Notes: a model not told the origin generated them from the letters alone. Shown: positions 48,150 to 58,732, counted from the stretch's first letter. The stretch: 64,000 bases of DNA from Prostheceraeus crozeri (GCA_907163375.1 CAJQUW010008631.1:130540-194539), one strand, 5' to 3'. Translations and numbers: made by a program.

Positions 48150-49910
48150 TCAGAGAAATTTGATGAAAAATGTTTTGGTGACGGTCCCAGGTCGAAATTC
48201 CACACTTTGGAAAATTTTCAAAATTTTACCCATACAAAGTCACTCTGACACTTAGGATTTTTTCAGGTGAGCGAGCTCCGACCTAAAATCTTGTAACCGC
48301 TCTAACTTTTGAACGAAGACAGATAGGAACAAGCCGATTCTTTCACTGAATTTGTCTCACTCTTAGCTTTCAAACGAGCTATTGCACGAGAAAATCCGTC
48401 CACTAGAAGCCAAGATAGAAGCTAGCTGTCCAGGGGGGGGGAGGTCAGTGAAATTTGATGAAAAATGTTTTGGTGACGGTCCCAGGTCGAAATTCCACAC
48501 TTTGGAAAATTTTCAAATTTTTACCCATACAAAGTCACTCTGACACTTAGGATTTTTTCAGGTGAGCGAGCTCCGACCTAAAATCTTGTAACCGCTCTAA
48601 CTTTTGAACGAAGACAGATAGGAACAAGCCGATTCTTTCACTGAATTTGTCTCACTCTTAGCTTTCAAACGAGCTATTGCACGAGAAAATCCGTCCACTA
48701 GAAGCCAAGATAGAAGCTAGCTGTCCAGGGGGGGGAGGTCAGTGAAATTTGATGAAAAATGTTTTGGTGACGGTCCCAGGTCGAAATTCCACACTTTGGA
48801 AAATTTTCAAAATTTTACCCATACAAAGTCACTCTGACACTTAGGATTTTTTCAGGTGAGCGAGCTCCGACCTAAAATCTTGTAACCGCTCTAACTTTTG
48901 AACGAAGACAGATAGGAACAAGCCGATTCTTTCACTGAATTTGTCTCACTCTTAGCTTTCAAACGAGCTATTGCACGACAAAATCCGTCCACTAGAAGCC
49001 AAGATAGAAGCTAGCTGTCCAGGGGGGGGGAGGTCAGTGAAATTTGATGAAAAATGTTTTGGTGGCGGTCCCAGGTCGAAATTCCACACTTTGGAAAATT
49101 TTCAAAATTTTACCCATACAAAGTCACTCTGACACTTAGGATTTTTTCAGGTGAGCGAGCTCCGACCTAAAATCTTGTAACCGCTCTAACTTGTGAACGG
49201 TTGGTCCGATTGACTCGCAACAAAAAATGTTGTCGAGCAGTTTTTTCTCCTCTTTCAAACGAGTAGCTGTAAGACAAAATCCGTCCACTAGAACCAAAGT
49301 TAGAAGATTGCTGTCGGGGGGGGGGGGTCGGTGAAATTTGATGAAAAATGTTTTGGTGGCGGACCCAGGTCGAAATTCCACACTTTGGAAAATTTTCAAA
49401 ATTTTACCCATACAAAGCCACTCTGACACTTAGGATTTTTTCAGGTGAGCGAGCTCCGACCTAAAATCTTGTAACCGCTCTAACTTGTGAACGGCTGGTC
49501 CGATTGACTCGCAACAAAAAATGTTGTCGAGCAGTTTTTTCTCCTCTTTCAAACGAGTAGCTGTAAGACAAAATCCGTCCACTAGAACCAAAGTTAGAAG
49601 ATTGCTGTCGGGGGGGGGGGTCAGTGAAATTTGATGAAAAATGTTTTGGTGACGGTCCCAGGTCGAAATTCCACACTTTGGAAAATTTTCAAAATTTTAC
49701 CCATACAAAGACACTCTGACACTTAGGATTTTTTCAGGTGAGCGAGCTCCGACCTAAAATCTTGTAACCGCTCTAACTTTTGAACGAAGACAGATAGGAA
49801 CAAGCCGATTCTTTCACTGAATTTGTCTCACTCTTAGCTTTCAAACGAGCTATCGCACGACAAAATCCGTCCACTGGAAGCAAGCTGTCCAGGGGGGGGG
49901 GACGTCAGCC
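48150..49910 (-). repeat. Tandem ~295 bp units with G-tract boundaries (right)
   Basis: G-tracts at about 48432, 48728, 49022, 49312, 49608 and 49892 mark unit ends. Two sub-types alternate: one with 'GAACGAAGACAGATAGGAAC', one with 'TTGACTCGCAACAAAAAATG'. At 48010-48140 a single unit points the other way and meets this array at a C-tract. Confidence 0.85.
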
Positions 49911-50145
49911 GAAAATTTTTTCTCTCCGATTTCGCTGGAAACATCCTTCCTAACCCAAAATTTCACGTAGATTCCGAATCTGGCCTCCGTTTTCTCATCC
50001 GATGCTTCGTTTGGGCGCTACACACCAAAAACATCACACACTATAGCCTCAAGACTAATCCTGGCGGTCGCCCACGTCAACCTAGACGGTCGCCCACGTC
50101 AACCAGGCGGTCGGACCAACGCACCCGAGTCTCACACTCTGTTGT

Positions 50146-50312
50146 TGCAGAGGGGGGGGGGACGTCAGCGAACATGTTGTGAACGTGGACCCACCCGGAC
50201 GGCACACCACGACAGACCACAACCTCTGTCGTTCCAGAGGGGGGGGGGACTCAGACACGAAGCACCACGGCGGCCGACCACGACACTCTGCCGTGCCAGA
50301 GGGGGGGGGGAC
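50146..50312 (-). repeat. Three C-tract hairpin units near the right end
   Basis: Inverted counterpart of 13820-13996, with CTCTG/CAGAG stems next to runs of 8-10 G on the plus strand. Confidence 0.75.
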
Positions 50313-50365
50313 GCAGCGATGGCCGCCATCTTGCGCGGTCCAGAAGTGGAGTTTTGCTTACTACT

Positions 50366-50861
50366 CAAGGTTCTTTGGATTTGCCCAACAATGTGAAGAA
50401 TATTATGTAGTCTCATGAAGGGATTCTCTAAATGTACGAGTACACTTGGGGATTTCCAGTGAAAATTGTAATTACGACGGGCTTCATCATTTCACGAACG
50501 GTTCGCGATCTCGGATTGGTATAACATCCTCAATCATGAAAATCCTTGTTAAGAAGGAATAAGGAAACAAATCATCCACGAATATGTCAATTGAAATGAA
50601 AATTGAAGGTGCTGTAGAAGGCTCTCTATTGAGGTCTCTCACTGGACATTGAAGCGGTGATTGTCTTATAATAAGATACGTCTGCGTTTATTCGAACAGC
50701 GAGACAATCTTGACTGGATTGCTTTACCTCACCCTGCCCCACCAAAGGCACGAAGTCATGCTGCCAAGCAGGGGTAAAGACAACCTTTATATTATATATG
50801 CCTACTGGAAACTCTCACCAGGCTAGGGTTATAAGCCGATAACGAAAGCGAGTAACTATCC
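50366..50861. other. Intergenic, nothing recognised
   Basis: AT-rich flank of the element with no gene or repeat that I can name. Confidence 0.5.
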
Positions 50862-50920
50862 AGGTGGACGGACTCGAACCCTGGATCTTCTGAATCTCCG
50901 CATTGAATTTAGGCCACCTC
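50862..50920 (-). repeat. tRNA-like SINE head or decayed tRNA
   Basis: The minus strand has a clear B box (GGTTCGAGTCC), a loose A box (TGGCCTAAATT), and a 6 bp AGGTGG/CCACCT end stem. Only 58 bases separate the stem ends, too short for a normal tRNA. This fits a tRNA-derived SINE head or tRNA pseudogene. Confidence 0.4.
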
Positions 50921-51012
50921 AGCAGTCTGTTTCTTCTATGTACATCCACCTTGTTCAGGATTTAGTAGTCTTCTCAAAGCATTTCTCTACTACTTCTGAT
51001 ATCCGACTATCT

Positions 51013-51403
51013 CAGACCTGCCAACATTCACATTTGCGAAATCGGGACATGGTCACTATCATCAGGTATGCAAACTAACCCATATATATATTTAAAAGAT
51101 CTACATTATTTTGAATATGTTATTGAACATAAATACATTAAAATACGACGCACTATTTAAGACAAAGGAATCACAAAATAAATGTAACTGTGAAAAGCGA
51201 GTGGCATCTTATGAGCACAACAACTCACATAAATCATAGCACACATGTGAATATGGAATGCGCGCAGCGCAAATTTTTGGTAGACTTATTTAAAAAATGA
51301 CTAGTAAAAATCTCACAACATAAAAAATTAAAATATCGGAACATTTGTCAGAAAATCGGGACTGATGAAAATGGCAACGAAATCGAGACAGTTGGCAGGT
51401 CTG
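51013..51403. mobile_element. 391 bp MITE with CTATCT target duplication
   Basis: Terminal CAGACCTGCCAAC and its exact complement GTTGGCAGGTCTG, flanked on both sides by CTATCT (51007-51012 and 51404-51409). The interior is AT-rich and non-coding ('AATCGGGAC' occurs near each end). Related ends appear near 4412 and 8136. Confidence 0.75.
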
Positions 51404-51821
51404 CTATCTACACCTCTCTGCGTCTTCTGCATAATCGTCTATTCATCTTTTTTTGGCCTGCTAGTCGATGTTTTTGTCATTTACTTCCATCGAAAGCAGC
51501 ACTATTCTGAGCTAACTACGTTTACTCTCTAGGTTTTTAGCGTCTCATGACATATCCTCATCATCAAAGGCCGTTTTCTTTACGATGTCTTCAATTGCGC
51601 TTCTTACAACAGGCAACTTACTGATATCTCAGCGCATCTTTTCTTTCAAGCTTGCTCCCAACATTCATCTCAGCATCCACAATTCATTCCTTCAAAATCG
51701 GACAAGTCAGCTGTCCTGAATACACGCTTGATACCAGCTTGCAGACTGCAGCGCATTCAATCGATTACATAATATATGAATTTAGAAAAGTGAAAAAGGA
51801 GCATTTCATCGTTATATCAAC

Positions 51822-53397
51822 TTACCCGACAACGTAAGGCCTTCCGTGATCTCCAAAAGAGTCGTAGTTTTTCAGAAATGGAAGATTAAGCATCTCAGGT
51901 TTGAACTCTTTGATGAAATAGCACCATGCCTTCTTTTTCTCTTTTTCCGTACCATCTACTAACATCCTCACGGTAGTCTCCGTACGAATGTAATAATCAG
52001 GATGACCTTCAAAATCGTCAAGGTAAGCAAGTTTTGGGTCATCTACTTCATACACTTCGCCTAATACGTGCTGCAAGAAATTAATTCAAACTGTCACTTT
52101 TATTATGAAATTCAGCTTCTTATGTTATGCTTACATCCATGCATGAAATAATAGTCGACCCATTGTAGGCATGGTATTCATCGTGACACAAACTGAATGA
52201 GCTAAATACGTGCATTCATTTATCAGGAATCATCCACAGTTCTAATTCACATCTCTCAATCAAAAATGGTTTCCATAAAATGTTCTACTCAATACATTTC
52301 CACTAAGATCTGGTGAAGCATGATGAACCTTTGAAAAAATGTACTTGTATACTCAATACATGAAAATGACCAAGTGCAACTTAGGAGCAGGAAATGAACT
52401 CAATAAAACTCTAAACTATGTGCAAAATTGACGAAATAAATTATGCAGTCTGCAGTGCAAAAATCATCACATGGAATCTACAGATCTGATGTACAGAGCA
52501 TCAGGCGGTGTAAGTCAGCACTGACTTAGGCGATTTGTCAGTTATGTGTCAACCGCAGTTTTTAAAAATATTCAATACTTAATTATTCTGTTTTTTACAC
52601 TGTGTTTGCAAAAAGCAGCATTTATTAATAATTACAGGCGCACTTACCTAGACGATTTTTCTGTAGTGTGCTAAACGTAGAATTTAGTCAATTACCGTCG
52701 TAATTTCACTCCATATGCTAATTGCGCATCTCACATTTACCCAGGCATGGCTGCAACTTTAAGTAGGGAGTTGTGTCGATATTGAGAGATGTGAACTAGG
52801 CCTGCTGATGATTCCCGATATTGGATGAAATGACAGCTATTCAGATATGTTCTCATTTTTCAACTGAGGATGCAACTCAAAATGATACTCAATTCAACTA
52901 TCTTGTGATTCTTGGTTACGCATAAATTGATATAGAAACCTAAGGAAAGCAATCTCGCATTCGTGAATTTTTTACTTTATTCACTGTATGTCAGGATACA
53001 TATTGTTCATCTATCATTTTATATTCTCAAGTAATTTCAATAACAGCATGACATAAAATATTTGATTGAAATTGTCACATTTGAAAAATATCTTTGTCGT
53101 ATTTAATCAACATTTTCGCATTTAAAAAGACCAGTTCAATATTTTATCGGTAAAACCAGATATCCGTTCCCCAACAGAATGCTTGAAAGCAGTTTTCATG
53201 TCAAAAATTCTCACCTCGCCTTGACCCGGTACGTTTAATATGTATGGAAGATTGTAAATAGAGGCGATAACTAATGGATGACGCTCGTCAAGTTCAGCTT
53301 CTCCGATAAACTTGTAATTTCCATCCGAGTCGGTTATATGTGAGTGGTTGGGTTGCCCACGTTTCAAAGTTCCGAACACAAATAGAGTGTGTGACAT
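51822..53397 (-). CDS. GGACT: Gamma-glutamylaminecyclotransferase (GGACT/AIG2-like)
   Basis: Two exons on the minus strand. Exon 1 (53215-53397) begins 'MSHTLFVFGTLKRGQPNH', the AIG2-like substrate-binding loop. Exon 2 (51822-52070) begins 'HVLGEVYEVDD' and has 'YLDDFEGHPDYY'. The spliced length to the first stop is 143 residues, close to the human ~153. The Glu of 'DDFEGHP' falls at residue 82, the catalytic Glu position of human GGACT. Donor GAG|GTGAGA and acceptor TTTCTTGCAG are strong; intron 52071-53214 is 1.14 kb. The enzyme releases 5-oxoproline from gamma-glutamyl-lysine left by breakdown of transglutaminase cross-links. An acceptor (TCTGTTTCAG, 53411) 13 bases before the ATG suggests a 5' UTR exon. 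The final codons overlap a GTAAGT, so a further 3' exon is possible. The only host gene recognised in the window. Confidence 0.9.
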
Positions 53398-53689
53398 GAA
53401 TAGAAAATCACTGAAACAGAAATGAATAATGACATTATGAAATCACTAGAAATGTACAAATATGCCGTGCAAACCTATAATAGACCGGCGTGACGGTCTA
53501 TTTTTCAACCCCTCCACCTAGATGGTGGTCATTTTCAACTGTTTCTGTGTCATGAAAGATTAATAAAAACTGAATAATATAAAAAGCTTTGCTGTTAGTG
53601 TCAAGGTTAATCTCCTAAAATTTCACCTCCTCAGGCCGCATCAGAGGATACAAAAACGGTTGAGCTTCACAATCTAATAAGGACACTGA

Positions 53690-54091
53690 TAGGTCACTTT
53701 GTAAGAATAGAAACTGTCGAAATTGTTCTTTTCCTTCACCTGAACAGATTTGTCGGAAATATTTGTGCATGAGACCTACATCACAGTATTACATCTTGTG
53801 TAATGGTTGTAACGATTTCTATGTGGGTCAAACTGGTGATATCTTATATTGACCGTGCATCGCCGACAAATTCATAATCCCAGGCTTGCTTTGCTCCACG
53901 TTGGCAAACAACCGGACAACATGGCAGCATCCTGCTGTAGTAACATGGAAATCAAATTTATAGCTGTGCCTTTTTATCAATTTTCTAATGATGCAGCTAG
54001 ATCTCAGAGGGAATGTAAAGAAAGCTATTTTATTTCAAAGTTTAAACCCTCTCTAAATAGAGATCATGCAAAGTTGCTTTTCAGTTTGTAA
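53690..54091 (+). mobile_element. PLE GIY-YIG endonuclease fragment 1
   Basis: Plus strand: a Cys-rich lead ('CKNRNCRNC'), then 'YYILCNGCNDFYVGQTGD' (GIY-YIG core), then after a frame shift 'HRRQIHNPRL' and 'CKESYFISKFKPSLNRD' (the family C-terminal end). Typical of the C-terminal endonuclease of Penelope-like elements. The RT is absent. Confidence 0.7.
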
Positions 54092-54174
54092 TCATTTCTA
54101 AGTGCCGTCTGACGAAGTACAATAAAGTGCGGAAAATGTGCGTGTGAAAGGAAGATGTGTATCTTTTATGTTAC

Positions 54175-54220
54175 TTTCCGCTGATGATGGTCATTATATG
54201 ATTGAAACATGTCCGGTCAA
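54175..54220 (+). ncRNA. Hammerhead-like ribozyme motif, CTGATGA type 1
   Basis: CCG-CTGATGA (54181-54187), stem II GGTCAT/ATGATT, GAAAC, ATGTC, CGG. CCG/CGG gives stem I. Stem III is the self-complementary ACATGT, so a dimer may be needed. One extra T lies between A9 and stem II. Confidence 0.55.
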
Positions 54221-54246
54221 AGAAATTGTTCTTTCTTATGAAATTT

Positions 54247-54250
<4 letters not shown>

Positions 54251-54304
<54 letters not shown>
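54251..54304. repeat. (TA)n microsatellite 1
   Basis: Uninterrupted TA run. It is followed directly by a 25 bp-arm palindrome (54306-54357). Confidence 0.95.
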
Positions 54305-54305
<1 letters not shown>

Positions 54306-54309
<4 letters not shown>

Positions 54310-54357
54310 GCCGAGACACCGAAAGGAAAAATTTTTCCTTTCGGGGTCTCGGCATGT
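54306..54357. repeat. Near-perfect hairpin next to (TA)n
   Basis: ACATGCCGAGACACCGAAAG and its complement around an AAAAATTTTT centre, with one mismatch. Probably a collapsed inverted pair of PLE ends. Confidence 0.75.
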
Positions 54358-54585
54358 ATAGATTAATTCTTTCACTGGCCAAAACAGTCAGTTGCCGGCT
54401 TTCTATGTACATCCACCTACCAATGGTTTGTGCAAAGAACGCAAACACGAACTAGCTATTTGCATTCTTGTTTGCAAGTTCAAATTTTTGAACCCGAGCT
54501 CTGAGAGCAAGATTTGAATTATTTCATTAATTGTAGATGTCTGGAGGTCGGATAACGATTTACTGTTTCTCTGCAATAAGGTATG

Positions 54586-54623
54586 CTACACTGATGACGG
54601 CAAATAAGCCAGAAACGTTTGTA

Positions 54624-54624
<1 letters not shown>
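54586..54624 (+). ncRNA. Hammerhead-like ribozyme motif, CTGATGA type 2
   Basis: CTACA-CTGATGA, stem II GGC/GCC around AAATAA, GAAACGTT, TGTAG. Stem I CTACA/TGTAG has five pairs. Stem III AACGTT is self-complementary. A (TA)n tract follows immediately. Confidence 0.6.

Positions 54625-54661
<37 letters not shown>
54625..54661. repeat. (TA)n microsatellite 2
   Basis: TA run directly downstream of a hammerhead-like motif. Confidence 0.95.
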
Positions 54662-54663
<2 letters not shown>

Positions 54664-55050
54664 TTCTATCAACAGAGAGCTTCCATCCAATATGAAAATT
54701 CGCCTTGTGTACAAAGTTACCAAATTATTGAGCTATTTTCAAAATAAGGACAAAATTCCGAGGTAATTAAAATCATCTCCTGTATATCAATACTCATGTG
54801 ACGTGACCGATGCAATATGCGGTACATTGGCGCCACCAAGCGCCATTTCGGTACTCGGATAAGCGAGCATTTGAAAGGGTACCCTTCTCCCACGGATATG
54901 TCTACCCATGTGCATTGTCCTAAAAAGGAAAATTTCTTGATTACTGGTAATTACCATCGTCCTCTTATACTTGAATCTATTTCACTGAAAGCGAACGATA
55001 GCAATAATTTGATGAGCGAACGAAATGGAGCTTTTGCTCTGAATCTGTAA
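54662..55050 (+). mobile_element. PLE RT-end/GIY-YIG fragment 2
   Basis: 'RELPSNMKIRLVYKVTKLL' (RT thumb/linker) then, after a frame shift, 'MRYIGATKRHFGTRISEHL' (GIY-YIG core with the conserved Arg). The end is 'MSERNGAFALNL' without the usual longer tail. A different PLE lineage from fragment 1. Confidence 0.75.
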
Positions 55051-55239
55051 ATTTGTATATACTACCCACTTTGACAGTAAGTAATGTAAATTTAACGGTT
55101 TTATCTGCTTGTATAAATTGTGTATAGAACATAGCATTCCATGATTGTACTGTGTCCGATATCTGGTCCTTAGCGTTTTGAACTGTATTTATTCTGTAAA
55201 GAGGTATTTAAGAAGTTTCTATCATTCTTTCGTGTTGGT

Positions 55240-55285
55240 TCCCGCTGATGATGATGCAATAGAAGCATTGAAACATGTCCGGTCA
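55240..55285 (+). ncRNA. Hammerhead-like ribozyme motif, CTGATGA type 1, copy 2
   Basis: CCG-CTGATGA, T, stem II GATGC/GCATT around AATAGAA, GAAAC, ATGTC, CGG. The stem II sequence differs from the copy at 54175 but its pairing is kept, which is covariation. Confidence 0.6.
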
Positions 55286-55342
55286 AGAATTTGGATAGTT
55301 TTTCTTTTCCATTTGAATATGAAACGCTTGGGGAATATTTGT

Positions 55343-55343
<1 letters not shown>

Positions 55344-55386
<43 letters not shown>
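55344..55386. repeat. (TA)n microsatellite 3
   Basis: TA run about 60 bp after the hammerhead-like motif at 55240. Confidence 0.95.
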
Positions 55387-55392
<6 letters not shown>

Positions 55393-55428
55393 TATGAGAC
55401 TATGAACTTTTTTTACATATATTTATAA

Positions 55429-55680
55429 CTATGTATATGTAAAGATTGGCAGCAAATCATTATTTAGGCAAGTGTTGTTGTATAAAATATCGCAATCGAT
55501 CTTATTGACTTTTAAATAGTGATGTTCCATTTGTCTATATAGTTTCTTTTCGTCAGTTGTTAAAAAACGCAAAATACACTTTGATAACCATTTTATACTA
55601 ATGCAATCGGTACTTCGGACTGTTGCAACGTCCATCCTCAGGGTTACAAAAATCTACTTATACTAAAATTTACAAATATC
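55429..55680 (-). repeat. PLE inverted terminal segment, left arm
   Basis: Reverse complement of 59725-59945, differing at few sites over ~230 bp. The shared frame ('WLSKCILRFLTTDEKKLYR') is the N-terminal PLE coding start. Arms enclose the PLE RT fragment and the piggyBac insertion. Confidence 0.8.
55604..55645 (-). ncRNA. Hammerhead-like motif, CTGAGGA type (left arm)
   Basis: Minus strand: CTGAGGA (fits CUGANGA), stem II GGAC/GTCC, GAAG then TACCGAT. The G in GAAG is a departure from the GAAA consensus. The copy in the other arm has TACCGGT. Confidence 0.45.
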
Positions 55681-55685
55681 CTTAA

Positions 55686-58595
55686 CACTAGGATGCCGAA
55701 AAATCGATTTACCTTCAACGCCGACAGTGTGTCAAAATGACACACAACTACCAAAGTGGTTAATATTGTTTATGCAGCCTATTTTAGACATTCACATGGC
55801 TTGAGTAACATTTTCCATTGAATTTCACGCGATTTTTCACTGAGCATGTTAATCTTAACTAATTTACAATGCTTGAGGTAGGTCTACCCCCCAACATTGC
55901 CTGATCTGTAGGCTCAATGAAAGTGCTCGCAGTCTGCATTTCATTACTCCGAAAGAGTCCAGGCACCTATGCTAGGCGTGTGTTCCGATCAGCTTTCAAT
56001 GCTGGTATGCGCATTTCATATGCACTTTATTATTGTTTCGATAGCTGATGTACTTAGATGCTCCCGCGATCCGCTGAATCATATCTACTACAACAAGCAG
56101 CTTCTCTGACTCAGCACTTCCGAGAGACAGTCTGGCTTCAATCTCGCTTTCACACAATGTCGGGTTGATATCGATTTGTTTGACATGGCATAGACATAGG
56201 CTTGATTCGATATCGAGAACCCTGTCATCAGTGTTGCAGTGTGAAAGCTTCGTCATTCATCGCAATGCCGCGAAGACGCCTAACTGCTGAGAATGCGCTG
56301 CGACGATTACAGCTGATGGACGATGGATCATCAGATGATGATGACCTTGAAATTGACCAAGCTGACTCGGATGCTAGCAATGAAGACGACAGCATCGACG
56401 AAAATTCGGACGAGCCATCTCCTACTGATCTGCCTCTCACCGAAATAGCTCAGAACATCGAACCAGATCCAGCGGTTGAGCCTGCAACGCAGAGCGACAC
56501 TAATTGTGCATCGAAAAGTGGCATCACTTGGAGCCGATATTCAACGTCGATTTATTCAAGTACTTCCGTCGGTAGATCGTCCCGTCTGAATATTCTTAAC
56601 TTGCGTCCTGGGCCTACAAGTTATGCAACGACGCGTATCCAAAGTGGCTCTTCACTGAGCGCGTGGCGTTTACTAGTCGATGAGCCAATGCTGCGACACA
56701 TACAAATGTGTACACAGGAAAGAGCAGTCTCCTGTGGAAATGCTGAGTGGTCCTTGTCATTGTATGACATCGACAAGTTCATTGGAATATCTTATGCTCG
56801 TGGTGTTTTGACTATTACCTCTACACCTGTGTTTGCATTGTGGAGCACAACATGGAATTGTAACCTATTTTCGTCAACTATGACACGCGACCGATTTTGC
56901 TCTATCCAGCGTTATCTGCGCTTCGATGTCAAAAGCGAAAGGAGTCTACGACGATCTACTGATAGGTTTGCATTGGCCTCTGACATTTGGTTTCCATTCA
57001 TTTCGAACTCGCATAAGTGCTATAATCCTCATGAATATCTTACTATCTATGAGCAGCTGCTTCCGTGTAAATGTCGATGTTCATTCATACAGTACATGTC
57101 CAACAAGCCCGATAAGTTCGGGATCAAATTTTTCATCTGGTGGACAACAGCAGCAAGTATTTGATAAACGGTTATCCGTATCTAGGTAAAGATGAGCAGA
57201 GACCTTCGAGTGAGCCACTCGCGCTTTCTACTGTAAAGCGCCTGGCATGTGTTCTATCAAATGGATACAATATCACAGCGGATAACTATTTTTTCTCAGT
57301 CCCAGTGGTGAGATACTTGTCTAGCAGAAATATATCGTATCTCGGCACAGTGCGCCTCAATAGCAGAGACTTACCGAACACTTCTCACATCACAAAGAGT
57401 AATGCCACTTCACGCTACTTCATTTTACAAATGCGATGAAAGCACAAGTCTGTCTATTTATAAGGCCAAACGAAATAAACTGGTTGCAATTATCAGTTCG
57501 CTGATCCCTAGTCCATCGATTCCCATTTGGCTAGTGTATGTGTTCTACAACTTGTTGGATATGGCAGCAATCAACGTTTAGGTGCTATATAGAGAATCCC
57601 TATCGCCAAACATAAGTCGACGAGATTTTCTCCTCAAGCTTGTGGAGGAACTGTGTGCCTCTGCGCCTGTGACAGCTGCACCTGGATCGTCGGCTGGGAA
57701 GAGGTCAGCTGAGCCTTCACCTCAAAACATGATGAAGCGGCGACATTGTCAGGTTGGTGGCGACTGTAAAAACGTTACGAAGAAGTCGTGCGAGTCATGC
57801 CAGAAAATGTGCTGTGGAAAGTGCACTGCTCTTGAAAAGTACACTTGCAATAACTGTATGACTTTGCTCATTTTTCTGCGTTGATTTGATGCGATCATAA
57901 TGCAATTGTGTTACATTTTCATGCCTTGTAGTAATGTAAACTGGAAAAGTAGCCTACCGCACTGTAGTACACTTATAGTAGCTTACACTTTTAGTGTCTG
58001 GGTTTGTTCATTTTTATGCGTTGATTTGATGTAATCAAACTGTACATGTAGCCTACATGTAGGTATATGTTTGGCAGTTGTGTAACATTTTATATGCCTT
58101 GTCCTTGTAACTGGTTTTCATGGGCGTAATAGAGTACTTATAATTACTGGCATTCTGTTTTCCTCTCATTTGCTAGTCGTGGTGATTGCTTGGAAAATAG
58201 CTTTGATTGAGTAGGCCTATAGGATACAGGTCTTCATACGATTTGTCCTATTTCAACGCAATATTGCAAATAGACAATGTAAATAGATGTGCAAGGAGCA
58301 TTATAGAAAGCCTATTAGATATAGAATGTAAGTGGTTAGGGTTATATCCTCTACTTAGCATTCTTTAAAAAAAATCCATCGCCATGTGTCATTTTGACAC
58401 ACTCTCGGCTTTCTAGGTAAATCGTTTTTTACACAAAAAATATAACACCTACAACAAAGAGAAGAAATGAAAAATGATCTTCGCCTAAAATTAATAAAAC
58501 AAAATAAGTTTGGTACGAAAATAACGGAAACTATATAATCCGAAGCAATTTTACATCACAAATGTGTCATTTTGACACATCTTGGCATTCTAGTG
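55686..58595 (+). mobile_element. piggyBac element, 2910 bp, TTAA-flanked
   Basis: TTAA at 55682-55685 and 58596-58599. Ends CACTAGGATGCC and the complement of CACTAGAATGCC. The transposase inside is broken. Three copies of the palindrome TGTGTCA(4)TGACACA lie near the ends. It sits inside a decayed PLE. Confidence 0.9.
56265..57884 (+). pseudogene. piggyBac transposase, three-segment pseudogene
   Basis: DDE_Tnp_1_7-type transposase. Acidic N-terminus ('DDGSSDDDDLEID'), then 'YDIDKFIGISYARGV' and the catalytic domain 'YEQLLPCKCRCSFIQYM'. The first catalytic Asp, expected before EQLLP, is Tyr. A frameshift near 57135 leads into 'VDNSSKYLINGYPYLGKD' with the second Asp intact, and 'ITADNYFFSVPVVRYL' carries the third. 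Another shift near 57437 and a TAG (57579-57581) follow. The C-terminal zinc-binding domain ('GGDCKN', 'CESCQKMCCGKC', 'YTCNNC') is intact. Start chosen at the first ATG with a family-like acidic N-terminus. It cannot encode active transposase as it stands. Confidence 0.9.
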
Positions 58596-58732
58596 TTAAG
58601 ATAGTAAATATTTAAAATGAAGCTATGGAAAGTATAGCACAAAATCACTGAAAGGATATCTGAATATGGAAATAGAGAAGAGTTGCTTGCTTCCATAGAC
58701 ATAAAAGATATTAAATTGTGTGCACAAAGTGG

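Larger units (their letters stand above)
13791..50365. mobile_element. 36.6 kb mirror-symmetric element with long TIRs
   Basis: The two ends match in inverted orientation, starting with AGTAGTAAGCAA (13791-13802) and its complement (50354-50365). Next come C-tract hairpin units, ~300 bp tandem units, a TATA promoter with a 5' UTR intron, and homologous inward-facing genes. Inside are a small gene B with its mirror copy and a central palindrome with four more genes per arm. Everything points toward the centre. A 5.8 kb insertion on the left and a C-free tract on the right break strict symmetry. I find no integrase, polymerase or transposase and no clear target-site duplication. Candidate identities are a giant non-autonomous DNA transposon, an integrated linear dsDNA replicon, or a head-to-head dimer of a ~12 kb unit. 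Confidence 0.7.
46924..50365 (-). repeat. Right terminal inverted repeat of the 36.6 kb element
   Basis: Reverse complement of 13791-17030. From the inside: A' intron with two conserved blocks, promoter, tandem units, hairpin units, and the end AGTAGTAAGCAA (complement of 50354-50365). Confidence 0.8.

Noticed and set aside
49136-49676. Minus-strand frames in the right tandem units
   Set aside because: Same reason as on the left; they mirror the left unit translations.
54107-54145. CTGACGA...GAAA hammerhead
   Set aside because: Stem II is present but stems I and III cannot be drawn convincingly.
54236-54448. Protein with poly(Tyr-Ile)
   Set aside because: Translation of a (TA)n microsatellite.
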